Shown here piece by piece: positions 37,933-50,496 of a stretch of DNA of 64,000 bases. A program made the translations under genes and the position numbers. Numbering within the stretch: position 1 is the first letter of the stretch; each line of letters begins with the position of its first letter. The DNA comes from Megalobrama amblycephala (lineage: Eukaryota; Chordata; Actinopteri; Cypriniformes; Xenocyprididae): positions 13,847,841-13,911,840 of the forward strand of contig NC_063057.1 in the NCBI RefSeq assembly GCF_018812025.1, written 5' to 3'. Under the pieces are notes generated by a model that searched no databases, was not told the origin of the DNA, and saw nothing but the letters and a program-made list of their open reading frames with translations.

Positions 37933-38417
37933 CTTTGCACACTGAGTCTGAAATTCGCATCTGAAATTTCCGCACATTAAAAATAAATACGACCTCAGAT
38001 CGGATCGTATCAGGTTTGATTTTCTGCATTTTTCACATCCGTGGCACGCATTTTGAGAGACGTTTTGACAATTCAGTGCCACCGTACAAGCAAACGCCAA
38101 ATTCCAGAATGCCAAGTTGATCCACGTCATCTACAGCACAAAGCAGCAGCAAACAAAGTGCGGAATACAAAGAGACAGAATATAAAGACAGATTGTTCCA
38201 GTATCACTAGCAAAGCATCAAATTGAGCCACTGACATCCAGAAGTAAACTTTAAAAACGCTCGGGATAATCACGCAGCTCCTTGATGAAGTGGAACTCTC
38301 CTTCCTCTATCTCTACGCAATCTCGGGATTGGATGGACCCAATATTTCCTCTTTTTAAGAAGAGAGGACAACTAAATCATTCTCACTGCTTGAAGACTCC
38401 ATTTTGTATTGTTTTGC

Positions 38418-38451
<34 letters not shown>

Positions 38452-38548
38452 CAACGGATTCATTAATATGCATCGGACTCAGAGTGCAATTTTTAGGATC
38501 ACGAATACGAAAAAATGCATACGAAATTTTTGGACTCAGTGTGCAAAG
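37933..38548. mobile_element. Non-autonomous inverted-repeat element, CTTTGCACACTGAGTC termini
   Basis: The left end CTTTGCACACTGAGTCTGAA is inverted at the right end as GGACTCAGTGTGCAAAG. Similarity continues through AATTCGCAT/ATGCATACGAAATT. The element is 616 bp, contains a 30-base poly(T) run near its right side and has no coding capacity. Confidence 0.75.
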
Positions 38549-41500
38549 GCTTCTTGTATTCTTGTTTTAGTTTTGGGTTTAGGTTTAGGTTTGTTTTTTG
38601 TTGTGTTGTTTTTTGTTTGGTTTGTTTTGCTTTGTCTTTTTTATTTAATTGTTTATTGAATAGATATTTGATATTGACAAGATATTGAGTTTTTTTGAAG
38701 TGGCTGTTATTAATTAGTATGTTTCATATTGTTTTGATAATATTTTCTGGACTCATCCATGGTCAGTAGCACCGTGATTAGCATCAAATATAACAAATAT
38801 GCTGCTGTTGATATTAGATCATTCGTGTCTCTATTCATGTGTTTATCAGACACCTATGTGTGCTTATATTATTATGAGTAATGGTATCCATGGAGACAGA
38901 ATCCCAGCTTCATAATTTCCCATTCTTCATAATAATGATAATAGTTTTATTGTCAGTCATTTCATACATTTTTAATTGCACCATTTAATTGCACAGTTTG
39001 GTATTTTTTGTGCGATTTTAAAAGTTATGAAGGTCATGCATGCACCCATTTTCTAAAAAACACTTCAGAAATGGTCATGTTTTGGTGTCAGATGCCTTGT
39101 AGGAAACCACGGAACAAGAGAAAATGTTTTCTTCGCAATCTCAAGAGGGGTAGACGAGAGGCAGGAAGCTTTGTTTATTTCCCTCGTTTCTTAAAGCACT
39201 TTGCAAACGTCTATCATCAGAGAGCAGGTGCTCACCTGCACATCCTTCAACACTGTTTTTCTTCTTTAATTAGCTTGATTTGCGGCTAATAGAGGGGATG
39301 AGTGCTGCTTTTCACTGTTCATTAAATTGAGAATGTGTCCTCAAAGACAAGGGGCTGGGTTTTAAGGTTCACTAAAGATTAACTCTTGGTTTTCCAGCCA
39401 CTTTGCTAAACTTTGTAATGGTTTTGAGCCGTGAGGAAGCAGAATTGTTGTAATAGCAGTCGGTTATACTGACGCACATGCATTCATGCACATCACAAAT
39501 CCAGCCAGTGTGCTCTGTGTTTATTATCTGGTGTGAAAAGCCATTTGCTGTTTCTCACAGGCTCTTGTTTCCCAAGCCCATTTTCAAGCTGGTCTTTTCT
39601 TGGAAGAGGCCATGAATATTGATTTTTTCCCTTCTGTTAAAACAACCTAGTCTTTAAGGCTCCAATAAAGAAGAGGGCTTGTGAAATGAACGTCCGGAAA
39701 TGGAAGGGTCCAGAGTGTGTCCATCACGTAACTGCTGCTCAAAGTGGTGATTTTATTTTCTATTTTGTCCTCCCTTTTCTTTAGAAAAAGGTCATTTGGA
39801 GGATGTTTACTAAGGAAAGTCAATGATAATCATTCATTTACTAGGAATCTACCAAACTACTATATTGTCAGAACCGACTAGTCGATCTTGACCCATCTTT
39901 GGTGTTTTCACAAGGTCATTTGCAGAAGAGGTTTTTCTCCTTGAAGACACAGATTGGTGTATAAATTAACTGCCCTTTCAACACTGATATGACCCCGCTA
40001 TTCTGGCTCTGAGACTTCACTGTAATGTAAAACAGGTCTTTTGTTAGTACGTGTCCATCCATGGGTGGCATAAATCATAAGTGGGCTGCTCTTTGTATCT
40101 GTTTGACGTGGTGCTTTTAGACGTTGCTGCTGGAGATCAGCAGTTTGTTCTGCATGTTTTATTGCCAGACTCATTCGAGAGTTCTTTGTGTTGTTGGCGG
40201 AGCTGCCTCTGTTGTTTCCACCTACTTGTTTGGTGTTTTAAAATGGACACAGCACTGCTGCTGCCCACGCTTCATCCCTGTTGTTACGGAAAAATGAAGG
40301 CTGCTCTAATAAGCCGCATTATAATGGGGACGAAGACACTTCTGATGAGGCATGAGGCGCTTTAGTGAAAGTGACCTTGCTGGCTGTGGTGGTGGTATAA
40401 TGAGTTCTGTCTTCAAGTTTTCCTCCCTTCATCTTCTTATGTTTTTCTGTTAAATGTCTTGCAACAAATATTTTCATGCACTTATAGTACTCACAAACCG
40501 TAAAAAAAAAAAAATACACTGCTGCTGTTTCTCTGGCACTGAAACGTAAGACTAACAATATGGGCAGTGATAATAAGGACACAGGAAAAACCTGTAATTA
40601 ATTAGCAATTAAAACTAGATTTTCGACATCCACTTTGTGATATTATTTCAAATGAACTCTCATGTTCACTTTGTATCATAGTTGTTGTCACTTGTTCTTG
40701 TTCTTCGTCTTCTTTAATATTAGTTGTTATGCCAATTCCAAAGACAAATTTCTATTCTATGGCACATTGAATGGTTAATAAAGCGTAAAGTAAATAAAAT
40801 AAGAGCCATATGAGGGGGGACTGCATTGTACTGAAGGAATGGCCCGTTCATTTTTGTTGTTTGCTTTGCCGGGATGAATTTGCTGACTGATCACTTTCTA
40901 ATCTCTCTTGTACATCTCTCTCCATCTGTCTCCCTTCCTGTGTTTACTGTTTTCTTCATGAAATCTCTCTTTCTTTCTCTTTCTCCCATCATCCATCCAT
41001 CCTCCATGGTTAATTGCCTTAAAAGTTCCGTGTTCCCTTCTCTGAGGTCACTGAAGTGGGTCCAGACTCCTTCATCAGGCAAACGCTGGCATTTAATTAA
41101 GTTGGGGGTCTACATGCGCGACCCGCTCCATCACTGGATCAGATGGGCATTAGTAATTAATAATCTGACAGGAATGTAACGGGCTGGCCGGATTGGACTT
41201 GTCTCTGGGTTGAGGAATGGCTGTTGATGAGGCTTCCCCTCCTCTCATAGACTGTTCCCTTCTTATCTCTGTTTAATTATGCTATTATCAGTCAGATGTA
41301 GTTCCATCTGTCCTTTCCTAATTCCATCTCCACTTTGGACTGTTTTGCAGCTGGGATTTAGAAATAGACCAAGCAAATTGCTTCACTAAATTATGGAGCC
41401 ATTGGAAAATGGCTTGCTAATTTGTGGAAAAGTTTACTTGAACTTCTTTTTCAGTACTCTTGCAGCTGTTTGAACCTCCCTTAATGGTTATGGATAGTGT

Positions 41501-41749
41501 TGAATGGGATATTCATGAACTCGGATGTGCAGTTTTAATCAGAGTTAATGGGATTTTGCTGGCGGACATGGCAAGTGTTTGAAGTCACACAGACAGACTG
41601 GAAAGATGTGGGCCTGAGACAAACCTAGAAACAGATTCATTCAGAGTCAGACTGATTCTAGACTAAGGATATGCATAACTTAACTACATATTTTACAAAA
41701 TGTATTTTAAGACTTTTTTTTGCGTAAAGCGCTGTACAGTGTTGATATG

Positions 41750-44160
41750 TTTGTTCAAAAGTTAAAACGTTTGGGGTCAGCAAGAGTTTATTTGAAAAGA
41801 AATTAATACTTTTATTCAGCAAGGAAGCATTAAATTGATCAAAAGTGGCAGAAACAAATTTTTTGTTCATCAAAGAGTACTGTCAAATGTATCACAGTTT
41901 TCACAAAAATATTAAGCAGCACAACTGTTTTCAACATTGATAATAAGAAATGTTTCTTGGAGACCAAATCAGCATAATATAATAATTTCTGAAGGATCAT
42001 GTGACACTGAAGACTGGAGTAAAGGCTGCTAAAAATCCATCTTTGCCATCACAGGAATTTATTAAAGGGGTGGTTTATTATGATTTCACTTTTTTAACTT
42101 TAGTTATTTTGCTGTTAGAGCATAAACAACATCTGCAAAGTTAAGATGCTCAAAGTTCAAAGCAAAGCGAGATATTTTCTTTTAAAGAATTCTCTATTTA
42201 AGGACTACAACAAATGGCTGGTAGGGACTACAACGAGCTTCTTTCTGGGTTGGTGACATCACTAACCCTAAAATTTACATAAACCCTGCCCCCGAGAACA
42301 TGTAACAAAGGGGGTGAGGCCACATTATTACATTACAGTATGTAACACAAATGCAATAGCATGTCATAAAAGCAAGATGACAACATGACAAGTTATAACC
42401 GTAATTAAACTAAACTATACCTGTTCTATCTTCATGCAGCATATATTCTCTGGCTCTGTAGGATCTTACAACAGTTCCCACACAAGCGATGTATAGATTA
42501 TCATGAAAGAATATGCTAATTAATGACTTTAAGATAGTTAACTCCACATCAGCTGTTAACATGAGGTAACGTTAACCCTCAGGGGTCTGAGGTTTTTTGG
42601 GGCCCTGGAGAAGGTTTGACATGCCCTGACATTTGTGCTTTTTTCAGTTGTTCATAAACGTATTAATGGAAAAAGTGTCATTACACTGTATTAAGCACAA
42701 ACTAAGCTACAATAATATGTGAGAAAAATGTATGTACATGTTTGTATTTTTGAAGGAATAACATTTATGCATGGTTATTGAAAAAACTAAAAACTTAAGT
42801 CACTGAAATAAAGCCAAAAAATTATATATTAAATTTGTGTTCACAAGACTTCTGGGTATTGTAGGTTGTAGACTAGAATTTTTGCTTCAGAATGAGGTAA
42901 AAATTATGCTGCCTGCTTGTTCATATAAAACAATAGAGAGATTTAAATTTTCTGAAACATCTTTGGTCAAGAAACACCGTATGCGTGGAGGCGTGAATCC
43001 TCATTAATAATGGGTGATTTACACCTGAGAAGACAAAAGAATTGCATAAAGAGCTCTAATGAGCTGCATAAATAATGAGCTCTTTCAGTCAGGTAGGCTG
43101 TGAAAAAAATCATGTCTCAGCTCATCATGGTGTAAATCAAACATACAGAAAAAACTGCAATACTGTGAAATATTATTACAATTTTAAATAATGGTATTCT
43201 ATTATATACTTTAAAATATAATGTATTTCTGTGATACAAAGTGTCTGAACAGTTATGTTACCTCTATGGCATTTCATATAGGCTTTTAGCTTAAAAGCAT
43301 GCACATTTGGAGAAATATTGATGGATTCTCATATGTTTGTCAATTTTCTATACAGAGGAGTAATATTTATTCAATATTTATTGTCTTCACTATGAGCGCT
43401 GGATACTGTTTTCAATTCATACTTGCAGCCGGAGGGCGCTCTGTACACCTTTAGTCCGCAAATCCATATAAAGAAGAAGAAGAACCAGGAACTAACTGCA
43501 TGTCTTCTAGAGCTCGCTAACCATGGCTTTAACATCCAAATAAACACTTTTCAAGACAATAAATACACGATTGAGACAATGTGTGCATGCATTGCCTCAG
43601 AATTTGCCTCTGAATAGCGCAGGCTCTGTGGGTGTGGCCGCATTAGCGGATAATGAGCTGAATCACGGACTTCTGACATGGCTCTCTTTTCATACAGATT
43701 ACATAAACAGAATTTTTGTTTTCGATTTGACTTGCACGATTTAAAACCTGGCATTTCAACGTGTCTTGAGCTCCTGAAAGTCTGCCGTCGTCTTGAGTGC
43801 AGCAGCTCATTTGCATTTAAAGGGACACACACAAAAACGGAGCGTTTTTGCTCTCCCTCAAAAAGCAACAAATTTAACATGCAATAAAAAAAAGATCTGT
43901 AGGGTATTTTGAGCTAAAACTTCACATACACACTCTGGGGACATCAGAGACTTATTTTACATCTTGTAAAAATGGCATTATATGACCCCTTTAATATATT
44001 TATATATACTTCAAACAAATATATTTAAAATATATTAAATTAGAAAACAGTTTTTTTCCCCTGTATTTTTGATCAAATAAATGCAGCCTTGGTGAGCATA
44101 AGAGACCTCTTTCAAAAACATTAAAAAGTCTTACTGACCCCAAACTTATGAACAGTAGTG
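41750..44160. repeat. R1-type repeat split by a nested TTAA element
   Basis: The left part (41750-42061) starts TGTTCAAAAGTTAAAACG, and the right part (43995-44160) ends ACTTATGAACAGTAGTG. Joined, they restore the R1 order: GGATCATGTGACACTGAAGA and ATCACAGGAATTTA, then the ATATATTTAAAATATATT tract, then AAATAAATGCAGCCTTGG. Confidence 0.8.
42066..43990. mobile_element. TTAA-flanked non-autonomous element (P4), 1.9 kb
   Basis: TTAA flanks it at 42062-42065 and 43991-43994. The ends are AGGGGTGGTTTATTATGA on the left and ATATGACCCCT on the right, giving inverted AGGGGT/ACCCCT termini. TTAA target duplication is the hallmark of piggyBac-type elements. The first ~220 bp and last ~450 bp match P5 (62400-63242). 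The middle is longer and includes an R1 fragment at about 43145-43250. There is no transposase. Confidence 0.75.
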
Positions 44161-44606
44161 TATATATATCATTAGTCTAATAGTGGGGAGAAACGATATG
44201 CAGATGAATAAATATTAAATGATTTAAATTATGATAATAATATTGTCAATAACATTTTCTGTAGGCTATATTATGCTTTTTCTTGCAGTATAAATACAGT
44301 ATAAATGATTATATATGCATGAAAATATACTGCTGTCTTTATATTTTAGTAAAGGAGTCTTTTCACAAGCAGTCATCTCATTTGGGTGTCCTTGGCATCA
44401 AAAAGTTTGACCCGTTTGCTTGTGTTTCTAAAGTGCAGGGCTGCCTGCAAGTGCACTAATAAACTGTTTATCATAAGTGCATGTAGTGGAACAGCTGCTT
44501 AAAGTGTCAAGAAGTCAAATGAATTTGGTTGTTTACTGTAATGTATGCCTAATTAAACATTTGAATATTGCATGTCACTCAACAATCTGCTCTTATGCTC
44601 TCTCAG

Positions 44607-44752
44607 GTGCTGCTAATGGACTACCTGGACGTCAAAAACACCCGTAGCGCTGCAGAGCCCTCTGCCCAGCTGTCCTACGTCAGCACCGGCGGAGACTTTG
44701 GAGCATTCTTCTCCAAGAAGAAACCTGTCCGACCCAAACAGTCTCTATTCAA
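44607..44752 (+). CDS. exoc4: exoc4 coding exon 8
   Basis: This exon encodes residues 389-436 plus two bases of codon 437. It begins [20 protein letters not shown] and includes [20 protein letters not shown]. It matches the mammalian stretch [23 protein letters not shown]. The acceptor is CTCTCAG|G and the donor is AA|GTAAGT. Confidence 0.96.
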
Positions 44753-44982
44753 GTAAGTTTATTCGTGCAGGTTGATTCAGGAATTGAATTGGAATCGAAA
44801 AGGCTGCAGCAGAGAAGGACCACACGAAAAGGCTGTGTTAAGTGCCTCATGGGAGACCATTTTCTCCTTACGCTTAGGTTTACAATCCATCAGATACGTT
44901 AGATTTCAGGTTAACTTAAAACAAAAACCCTTGACCTGCTTTTCCTATGTGGTTTTTAACTTTTGTCAACTTTCTTTTGCAG
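44753..44982 (+). other. exoc4 intron 8 (230 bp)
   Basis: Short GT-AG intron, donor GTAAGT, acceptor TCTTTTGCAG. It is the only compact intron in the window and is free of recognisable repeats. Confidence 0.9.
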
Positions 44983-45071
44983 ATTTGAGTCGTCTTCCCA
45001 CGCCATTAGCATGAGCGCGTACTTGCGAGAGCAGCGGAGGGAGCTCTACAGCAAAAGCGGGGAGCTGCAAG
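44983..45071 (+). CDS. exoc4: exoc4 coding exon 9 (last exon in window)
   Basis: This exon completes codon 437 (Lys), encodes residues 438-466 and gives one base of codon 467. It begins [20 protein letters not shown] and ends LYSKSGELQ, nearly identical to mammalian EXOC4. The donor is CAAG|GTGAGC. The next family exon should open with codon 467 Gly followed by a GADDNL-like stretch. I did not find a match to it up to 64000. Confidence 0.97.
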
Positions 45072-45952
45072 GTGAGCCAGGGGAAGGGGGGAGGCTGAAT
45101 GAAAGGGCCGGAGAGTAAGGAAGGAGACTGCAGGTGCAGTGTGAATAGAATAGAAGGAGTGAATAGCGCGATGATGGAGAGGAGGCCCTGAAGTCATCAG
45201 GGTGAAGAGTCGTTTAGCTATGTATCATCTACCTGTTAGAGCTTCTTCTTTTGTTCAGCGTCTCTGGGCTACAGACACGTACACGCACATCCCGCCGGAG
45301 TGAGACAGACATGCCAGAGAGCGTCTCTTTCTCTCCCCTCCTCTCTCACTCTTCAAAATGACCTTGCAGTTTCAATCAGCAATGCTTGACAGTTGTATGT
45401 CCCTTCTTGTTTTTCTTTTTCCTTTTTTTCCTCAAGCAATCCCTGTGAGACACACACTCTGTGAAATGATCGAGAGGGAGCATAAGGTGTTAAGAAAAGA
45501 GAAGTGAAGGACGCATAGAGGGAGAGAGGTGAGAGGCAGATGCTTCTCACACCATTCAGAAGTACAGACAGGTTGTTTTCTTGACAAAAAGTTTTGTACT
45601 TCTTCAGTAAAAAAGGGAAACAGAATACAGAACATACTCTCCAGCTGCCTATTGAAGCTTTTGTGTCTCTGTTTGTTTGTATTTATTTATTTTTATTTAT
45701 ATGCAGTTTTATCATTTTTCTTTCTGTTTATTTTTTCTCTGTTGATTCACATTTTATTTTGCTGTTTATTTTTTTTGCAGTTTTATTATTTTTCTGTGTG
45801 ATTATTTGTTTATTCACAGTTAATTTTGCTGTTTCAAAATATTGTTCATTTATTTTGCTGTTTAATTGTTTTGTGATTTAATTATTATGTTTGTTTATTT
45901 TTTATTTATTTTGCAGTTTATTTATTATGCTGTTTATTTCATTTATATTTAT

Positions 45953-46140
45953 TAGGGCTGTAAAAATTAATGTGTTAATTTTGCTATACATTTTTTTTCT
46001 CAGTTTAACGCATATAAAATATTTAATATAAAATATACAAATATTTAATGCACTTAATGCAGCTGTCTTTATTTCTGTCATCCTTTGGCTGCGCTAGTAT
46101 ATGAACAAGCTATCATTCATTCAAGTGCTATTAAACCATT
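45953..46140. repeat. Possible hAT-like repeat fragment
   Basis: It begins TTAGGGCTGTAAAAATTAAT and contains GTTTAACGCATATAAAATATTT, which resembles the (A)GGGCTGT...AACGC ends of fish hAT-like elements. The other end is not found. Confidence 0.4.
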
Positions 46141-46796
46141 CAAGCATGATAAGACGCAAAAAAAGAAAAAGAAAAAAGAAGAACTCAAATCTGTACTGGC
46201 ACGCTATCGGTAAAGTGGCTCTCTGTGAACAAACACCCAAAATCTGCACACAGAATACCAGTAAATAAAATGAATGAATAAATTACAAAATAAATAAATA
46301 GCATAATAAATGGTTCCATTTGTTAAAATTCATTAACTACATTAGTTAACAAGAACTAACAATGGCAAATACTTCTAAAGCATTTATTAATCTTAGTTCA
46401 TGTCAATTTCTGTATTGAGTTCTCTTTTTTTACACAAAATTGTCAAAATTCCTGTTTTGTTGCGTATCCTCACAAGCACAGTCTTAAATGAGTTAAAAAG
46501 TGTTAAATGAACATAAAGAAAATAGGATGTTTGTCAGATCCACATCATGTGCGTCAGGTCTTAAAGTGACAGCAGCCTAATAAACCTGCTGCTGTCTATC
46601 ATTAATGTTAATCAAAGAACAATAGACAAAGAGAAAATCACTCACTCCTCTTGACTGAATAACTTTTGTTGCTTTAATAAGGATTAATCTATATTCAATT
46701 CATAATTTATGCAGTGTTTGATTATTCAATTTCTGTATATTTACCTGTTAGACCTACCTGAAAATCTTAAATCTGAAAATCTTAATAGGTTACTAT

Positions 46797-47145
46797 CAAA
46801 CTCATTCAGAATCAAATGTAAACATCCAAATAAATACTATACTTACATGATCTGATATGCTGCATGACAAACACTTTGTAAAGATCCATTTTGAGGGTTA
46901 TATTAGCTGTGTGAACTTTGTTTATGCAATGTATTATAGAGTTGTGAGCTTGGGGGCGGGGAGCAAGAGCATTTAAAGGTGACACGCACTGAATCGGCGC
47001 ATTTTTAATAATGCCCCAAAATAGGCAGTTAAAAAATGGAATAATAAAAAATATATGGGGTATTTTGAGCTGAAACTTCACAGACACATTCAAGGGACAC
47101 CTTAGACTTATATTACATCTTGTGAAAAAGGGTTCTAGGGCACCT
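46797..47145. mobile_element. TTAA-type non-autonomous element (P3), truncated
   Basis: The right end reads GGGTTCTAGGGCACCT followed by TTAA (47146-47149). It is the reverse orientation of the P2 left part, matching over ATGCCCCAAAATAGGCAGTT and GTTATATTAGCTGTGTGAAC. It stops where P2 has GAGAATCAAAT on this strand, so the other end is lost. Confidence 0.75.
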
Positions 47146-49132
47146 TTAAACATATTATCTTATTCATAGTTGAAATATACAGATTCTTCTCTTTTTTGTG
47201 TGTGAATTTTCCCACCTCTCCATAGTTTATAATATACTGGTTTAAAACATCTTCAGGATGAGTCAATAGTAACATTATTTTTATTTTTGTGTGAACTATC
47301 CCTTTAAAGATTTTGCTTTGGTATTCAATATTCTTAAGGTGTGGCATCTTTGCAAAGCACACCAACTGTTTTTTTTTTTCTCTGGCGCACAGCTCTTCAA
47401 GTACAAATTCAATTGATAGCCAATCACAGTCGACCCGTCGGGCACAAAAAGAGCAAGGTGAATGTGGAGATTAATGAGATAAGGAAGTAAATGGGCTCCT
47501 AAGACTCTTACGGTGTTCCTTCAAATGCTTCTCAAGTGATAGAAGGAGAACATTTGATTGGTTGAGCACCTCGCACCACCAAATAGGAGATGAATTTCCA
47601 CTGTTCGTTTGTGCCGTCACAATACATGCGCTGTGTCTGTCGTCTGAAAGGACGAGAGGAGATTGAAGGGATGAAATAATTTAACAGAAGGAATAAGTCG
47701 ACTCGGTAGAGGGAGGGAAGAGAGAGTTGAAAGTCATTGTTTCATTGCGTGAGCAGAGGGGCCATTCATGGATTTCTTAAGGAATAAATTAGAAAAATGA
47801 CAATATGTATTGAAGCCGACACAGGAATGTTTCGTATTTTAATTAAGTTTTCAGCCACACAGACATCCAAGACTAAAGCATTATGGCTAGTAGATGGTCT
47901 GATCTATCTGAATGGTTGTAAAGAAACTTTTCAAAGTCACAAAATGCTCTATAAATAAGTAGATCCTGCATTTAGTATAAGGCCCTCTTAAAACAATCTT
48001 TACTGTCTTTTAATTCCATTGACAAACAGTATGTTACATATACATAGGCATTTATCATAATATCCAATTTTTTTGACACAATTCAGTCACAGTGCAAGGC
48101 TGTACAGTACAGATGTTTAAACATCTGTTCCTTTGCAGTGCAATTTTCGCCAGTAGGGTCGCAAGTGCATGAGGATTTGATCTATTGAGTTAGCTAAGCA
48201 CCGTACTGCTTTCCGGTGACATATAATGGTAAAAATTTCTCCATCTGCTGTAAATAAAATAGCGCTTCGCCAGTCTTGGTGCAAACAGCTTTGTCAGAGT
48301 TGCGTGAGACTGCAATTATGTGCGTGTGCGATGTCATGTGGAACATCTTTGAGTGAATGTGTGTGTGTGTTTGTAGCAGTCATTATAAAACCGCATTCAG
48401 AGCCTCTGTAGCTTAATTACAGCTTTCTCTACTCCAGCACGACTCCTACAGATCAATTAATCCTCAACTTCTTTCTGCAGAGTTCATTACTGCTTCTGCG
48501 CTCTCCTCTTTCTTTTTCTCTGGGTTTTGCATATTTTTCTAACAGGTATAGTGACGAATGAAAGGATAAATGAGGGGTAATGGGATTGGAGGATGTTGCA
48601 GGCATAATTCAAACTTGGCTGGACTCGATCTTGAAGCACACATGTGCACCAAGGCTTATACAAATTTTTTCTTCTTTCTCCTTTTCTTTTGTGCTTTTCC
48701 ATAATATTTTAGGCAGGCATAGTGAAGAATGAGATGAAAAATTTAAAGACAATGAAGTAGAATGTGATTAAAGCATGTTGCAGACTTGAACTTGCATTTC
48801 TTCCATATACGTCAAGGCTCATATGACCTTTTTCTCTCCACACTCTTTTCATTTATTGAGCGCTTCCCTAATCTTTAGATGGGTATAGTGGAGAATGAGT
48901 GGAAAATCATAGAAAAGGTGAAGAGTATTGGAACATGTTGCAGGTTGAACTCGAACTTTTAGCACTTGTATGTGCACCAAAGCTCATACAACCTCTTTCT
49001 CCCCCCTCTCTTTCAATTTTTTGGAGCTTTTACCTATATTTTTTAGGAGACTGAGAGGAAAATTAAAAGAAAAGCATGGTAGAATGTGATCAGAGCATGT
49101 TGCAGGCTGAACTCAAACTTTCATTTCTTGTA

Positions 49133-50496
49133 CAGTGGGTACAGAAAGTATTCAGACCCCCTTAAATTTACACTCTTTGTTATATTGCAGCCATTTGCTA
49201 AAATCATGTAAGTTCATTTTTTTTCCTCATTAATGTACACACAGCACCCCATATTGACAGAAAAACACAGAATTGTTGACTTTTTTGCAGATTTATTAAA
49301 AAAGAAAAACTGAAATATCACATGGTCCTAAGTATTCAGACCCTTTGCTGTGACACTCATATATTTAACTCAGGTGCTGTCCATTTCTTCTGATCATCCT
49401 TGAGATGGTTCTACACCTTCATTTGAGTCCAGCTGTGTTTGATTATACTGATTGGACTTGATTAGGAAAGCCACACACCTGTCTATATAAGACCTTATAG
49501 CTCACAGTGCATGTCAGAGCAAATGAGAATCATGAGGTCAAAAGAACTGCCTGAAGAGCTCAGAGACAGAATTGTGGCAAGGCACAGATCTGGCCAAGGT
49601 TACAAAAACATTTCTGCTGCACTTAAGGTTCCTAAGAGCACAGTGGCCTCCATAATCCTTAAATGGAAGACGTTTGGGATGACCAGAACCCTTCCTAGAG
49701 CCGGCCGTCCAGCCAAACTGAGCTATCGGGGGAGAAGAGCCTTGGTGAGAGAGGTAAAGAAGAACCCAAAGATCATTGTGGCTGAGCTCCAGAGATGCAG
49801 TCGGGAGATGGGAGAAAGTTATAGAAAGTCAACCATCACTGCAGCCCTCCACCAGTCGGGGCTTTATGGCAGAGTGGCCCGACGGAAGCCTCTCCTCAGT
49901 GCAAGACACATGAAAGCCCGCATGGAGTTTGCTAAAAAACACCTGAAGGACTCCAAGATGGTGAGAAATTAGATTCTCTGGTCTGATGAGACCAAGATAG
50001 AACTTTTTGGCCTTAATTCTAAGCGGTATGTGTGGAGAAAACCAGGCACTGCTCATCACCTGTCCAATACAGTCCCAACAGTGAAGCATGGTGGTGGCAG
50101 CATCATGCTGTGGGGGTGTTTTTCAGCTGCAGGGACAGGACGACTGGTTGCAATCGAGGGAAAGATGAATGCGGCCAAGTACAGGGATATCCTGGACGAA
50201 AACCTTCTCCAGAGTGCTCAGGACCTCAGACTGGGCTGAAGGTTTACCTTCCAACAAGACAATGACCCTAAGCACACAGCTAAAATAACGAAGGAGTGGC
50301 TTCACAACAACTCCGTGACTGTTCTTGAATGGCCCAGCCAGAGCCCTGACTTAAACCCAATTGAGCATCTCTGGAGAGACCTAAAAATGGCAGTCCACCA
50401 ACGTTTACCATCACCATTAAATGATTTTAGCAAATGGCTGCAATATAACAAAGAGTGAAAAATTTAAGGGGGTCTGAATACTTTCCGTACCCACTG
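49133..50496 (+). mobile_element. Tc1-like transposon, copy 2 (1,364 bp, internally deleted)
   Basis: It is bounded by CAGTGGGTACAGAAAGTATT and CGTACCCACTG, with TA at 49131-49132 and 50497-50498. It is the same family as copy 1 in the opposite orientation. A deletion joins the end of the transposase (CGTTTACCATC, about 50412) directly to the outer part of the right inverted repeat (AAATGATTTTAGC), removing the transposase C-terminus and most of the right repeat. Confidence 0.95.
49511..50412 (+). pseudogene. Tc1-like DD34E transposase, copy 2, broken
   Basis: The open frame runs from the ATG at 49511 for 153 codons and covers the DNA-binding helix-turn-helix region and linker. It stops at a TAG (49970-49972) just before ILWSDETK, where copy 1 has a Lys codon. 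The frame reopens through the first catalytic Asp and the [12 protein letters not shown] motif to a TGA at the same place as in copy 1 (LRLG then stop then RFTFQQD). The second Asp ([11 protein letters not shown]) and the catalytic Glu ([11 protein letters not shown]) are present after it. The last ~45 residues are deleted. Confidence 0.93.

Larger units (their letters stand above)
31446..44606 (+). other. exoc4 intron 7
   Basis: GT-AG intron of 13.2 kb with acceptor GCTCTCTCAG. It contains a Tc1-like transposon (35146-36741), an inverted-repeat element (37933-38548), and an R1 repeat with a nested TTAA element (41750-44160). It also has an (AATC)n run (about 32908-32943), a T-rich stretch (33848-34090) and a poly(T) run (about 38420-38450). 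The stretches 31500-32900, 36960-37920 and 38700-41740 show no repeat I recognise. Parts of them look like unique sequence with ATTA cores. Confidence 0.85.
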
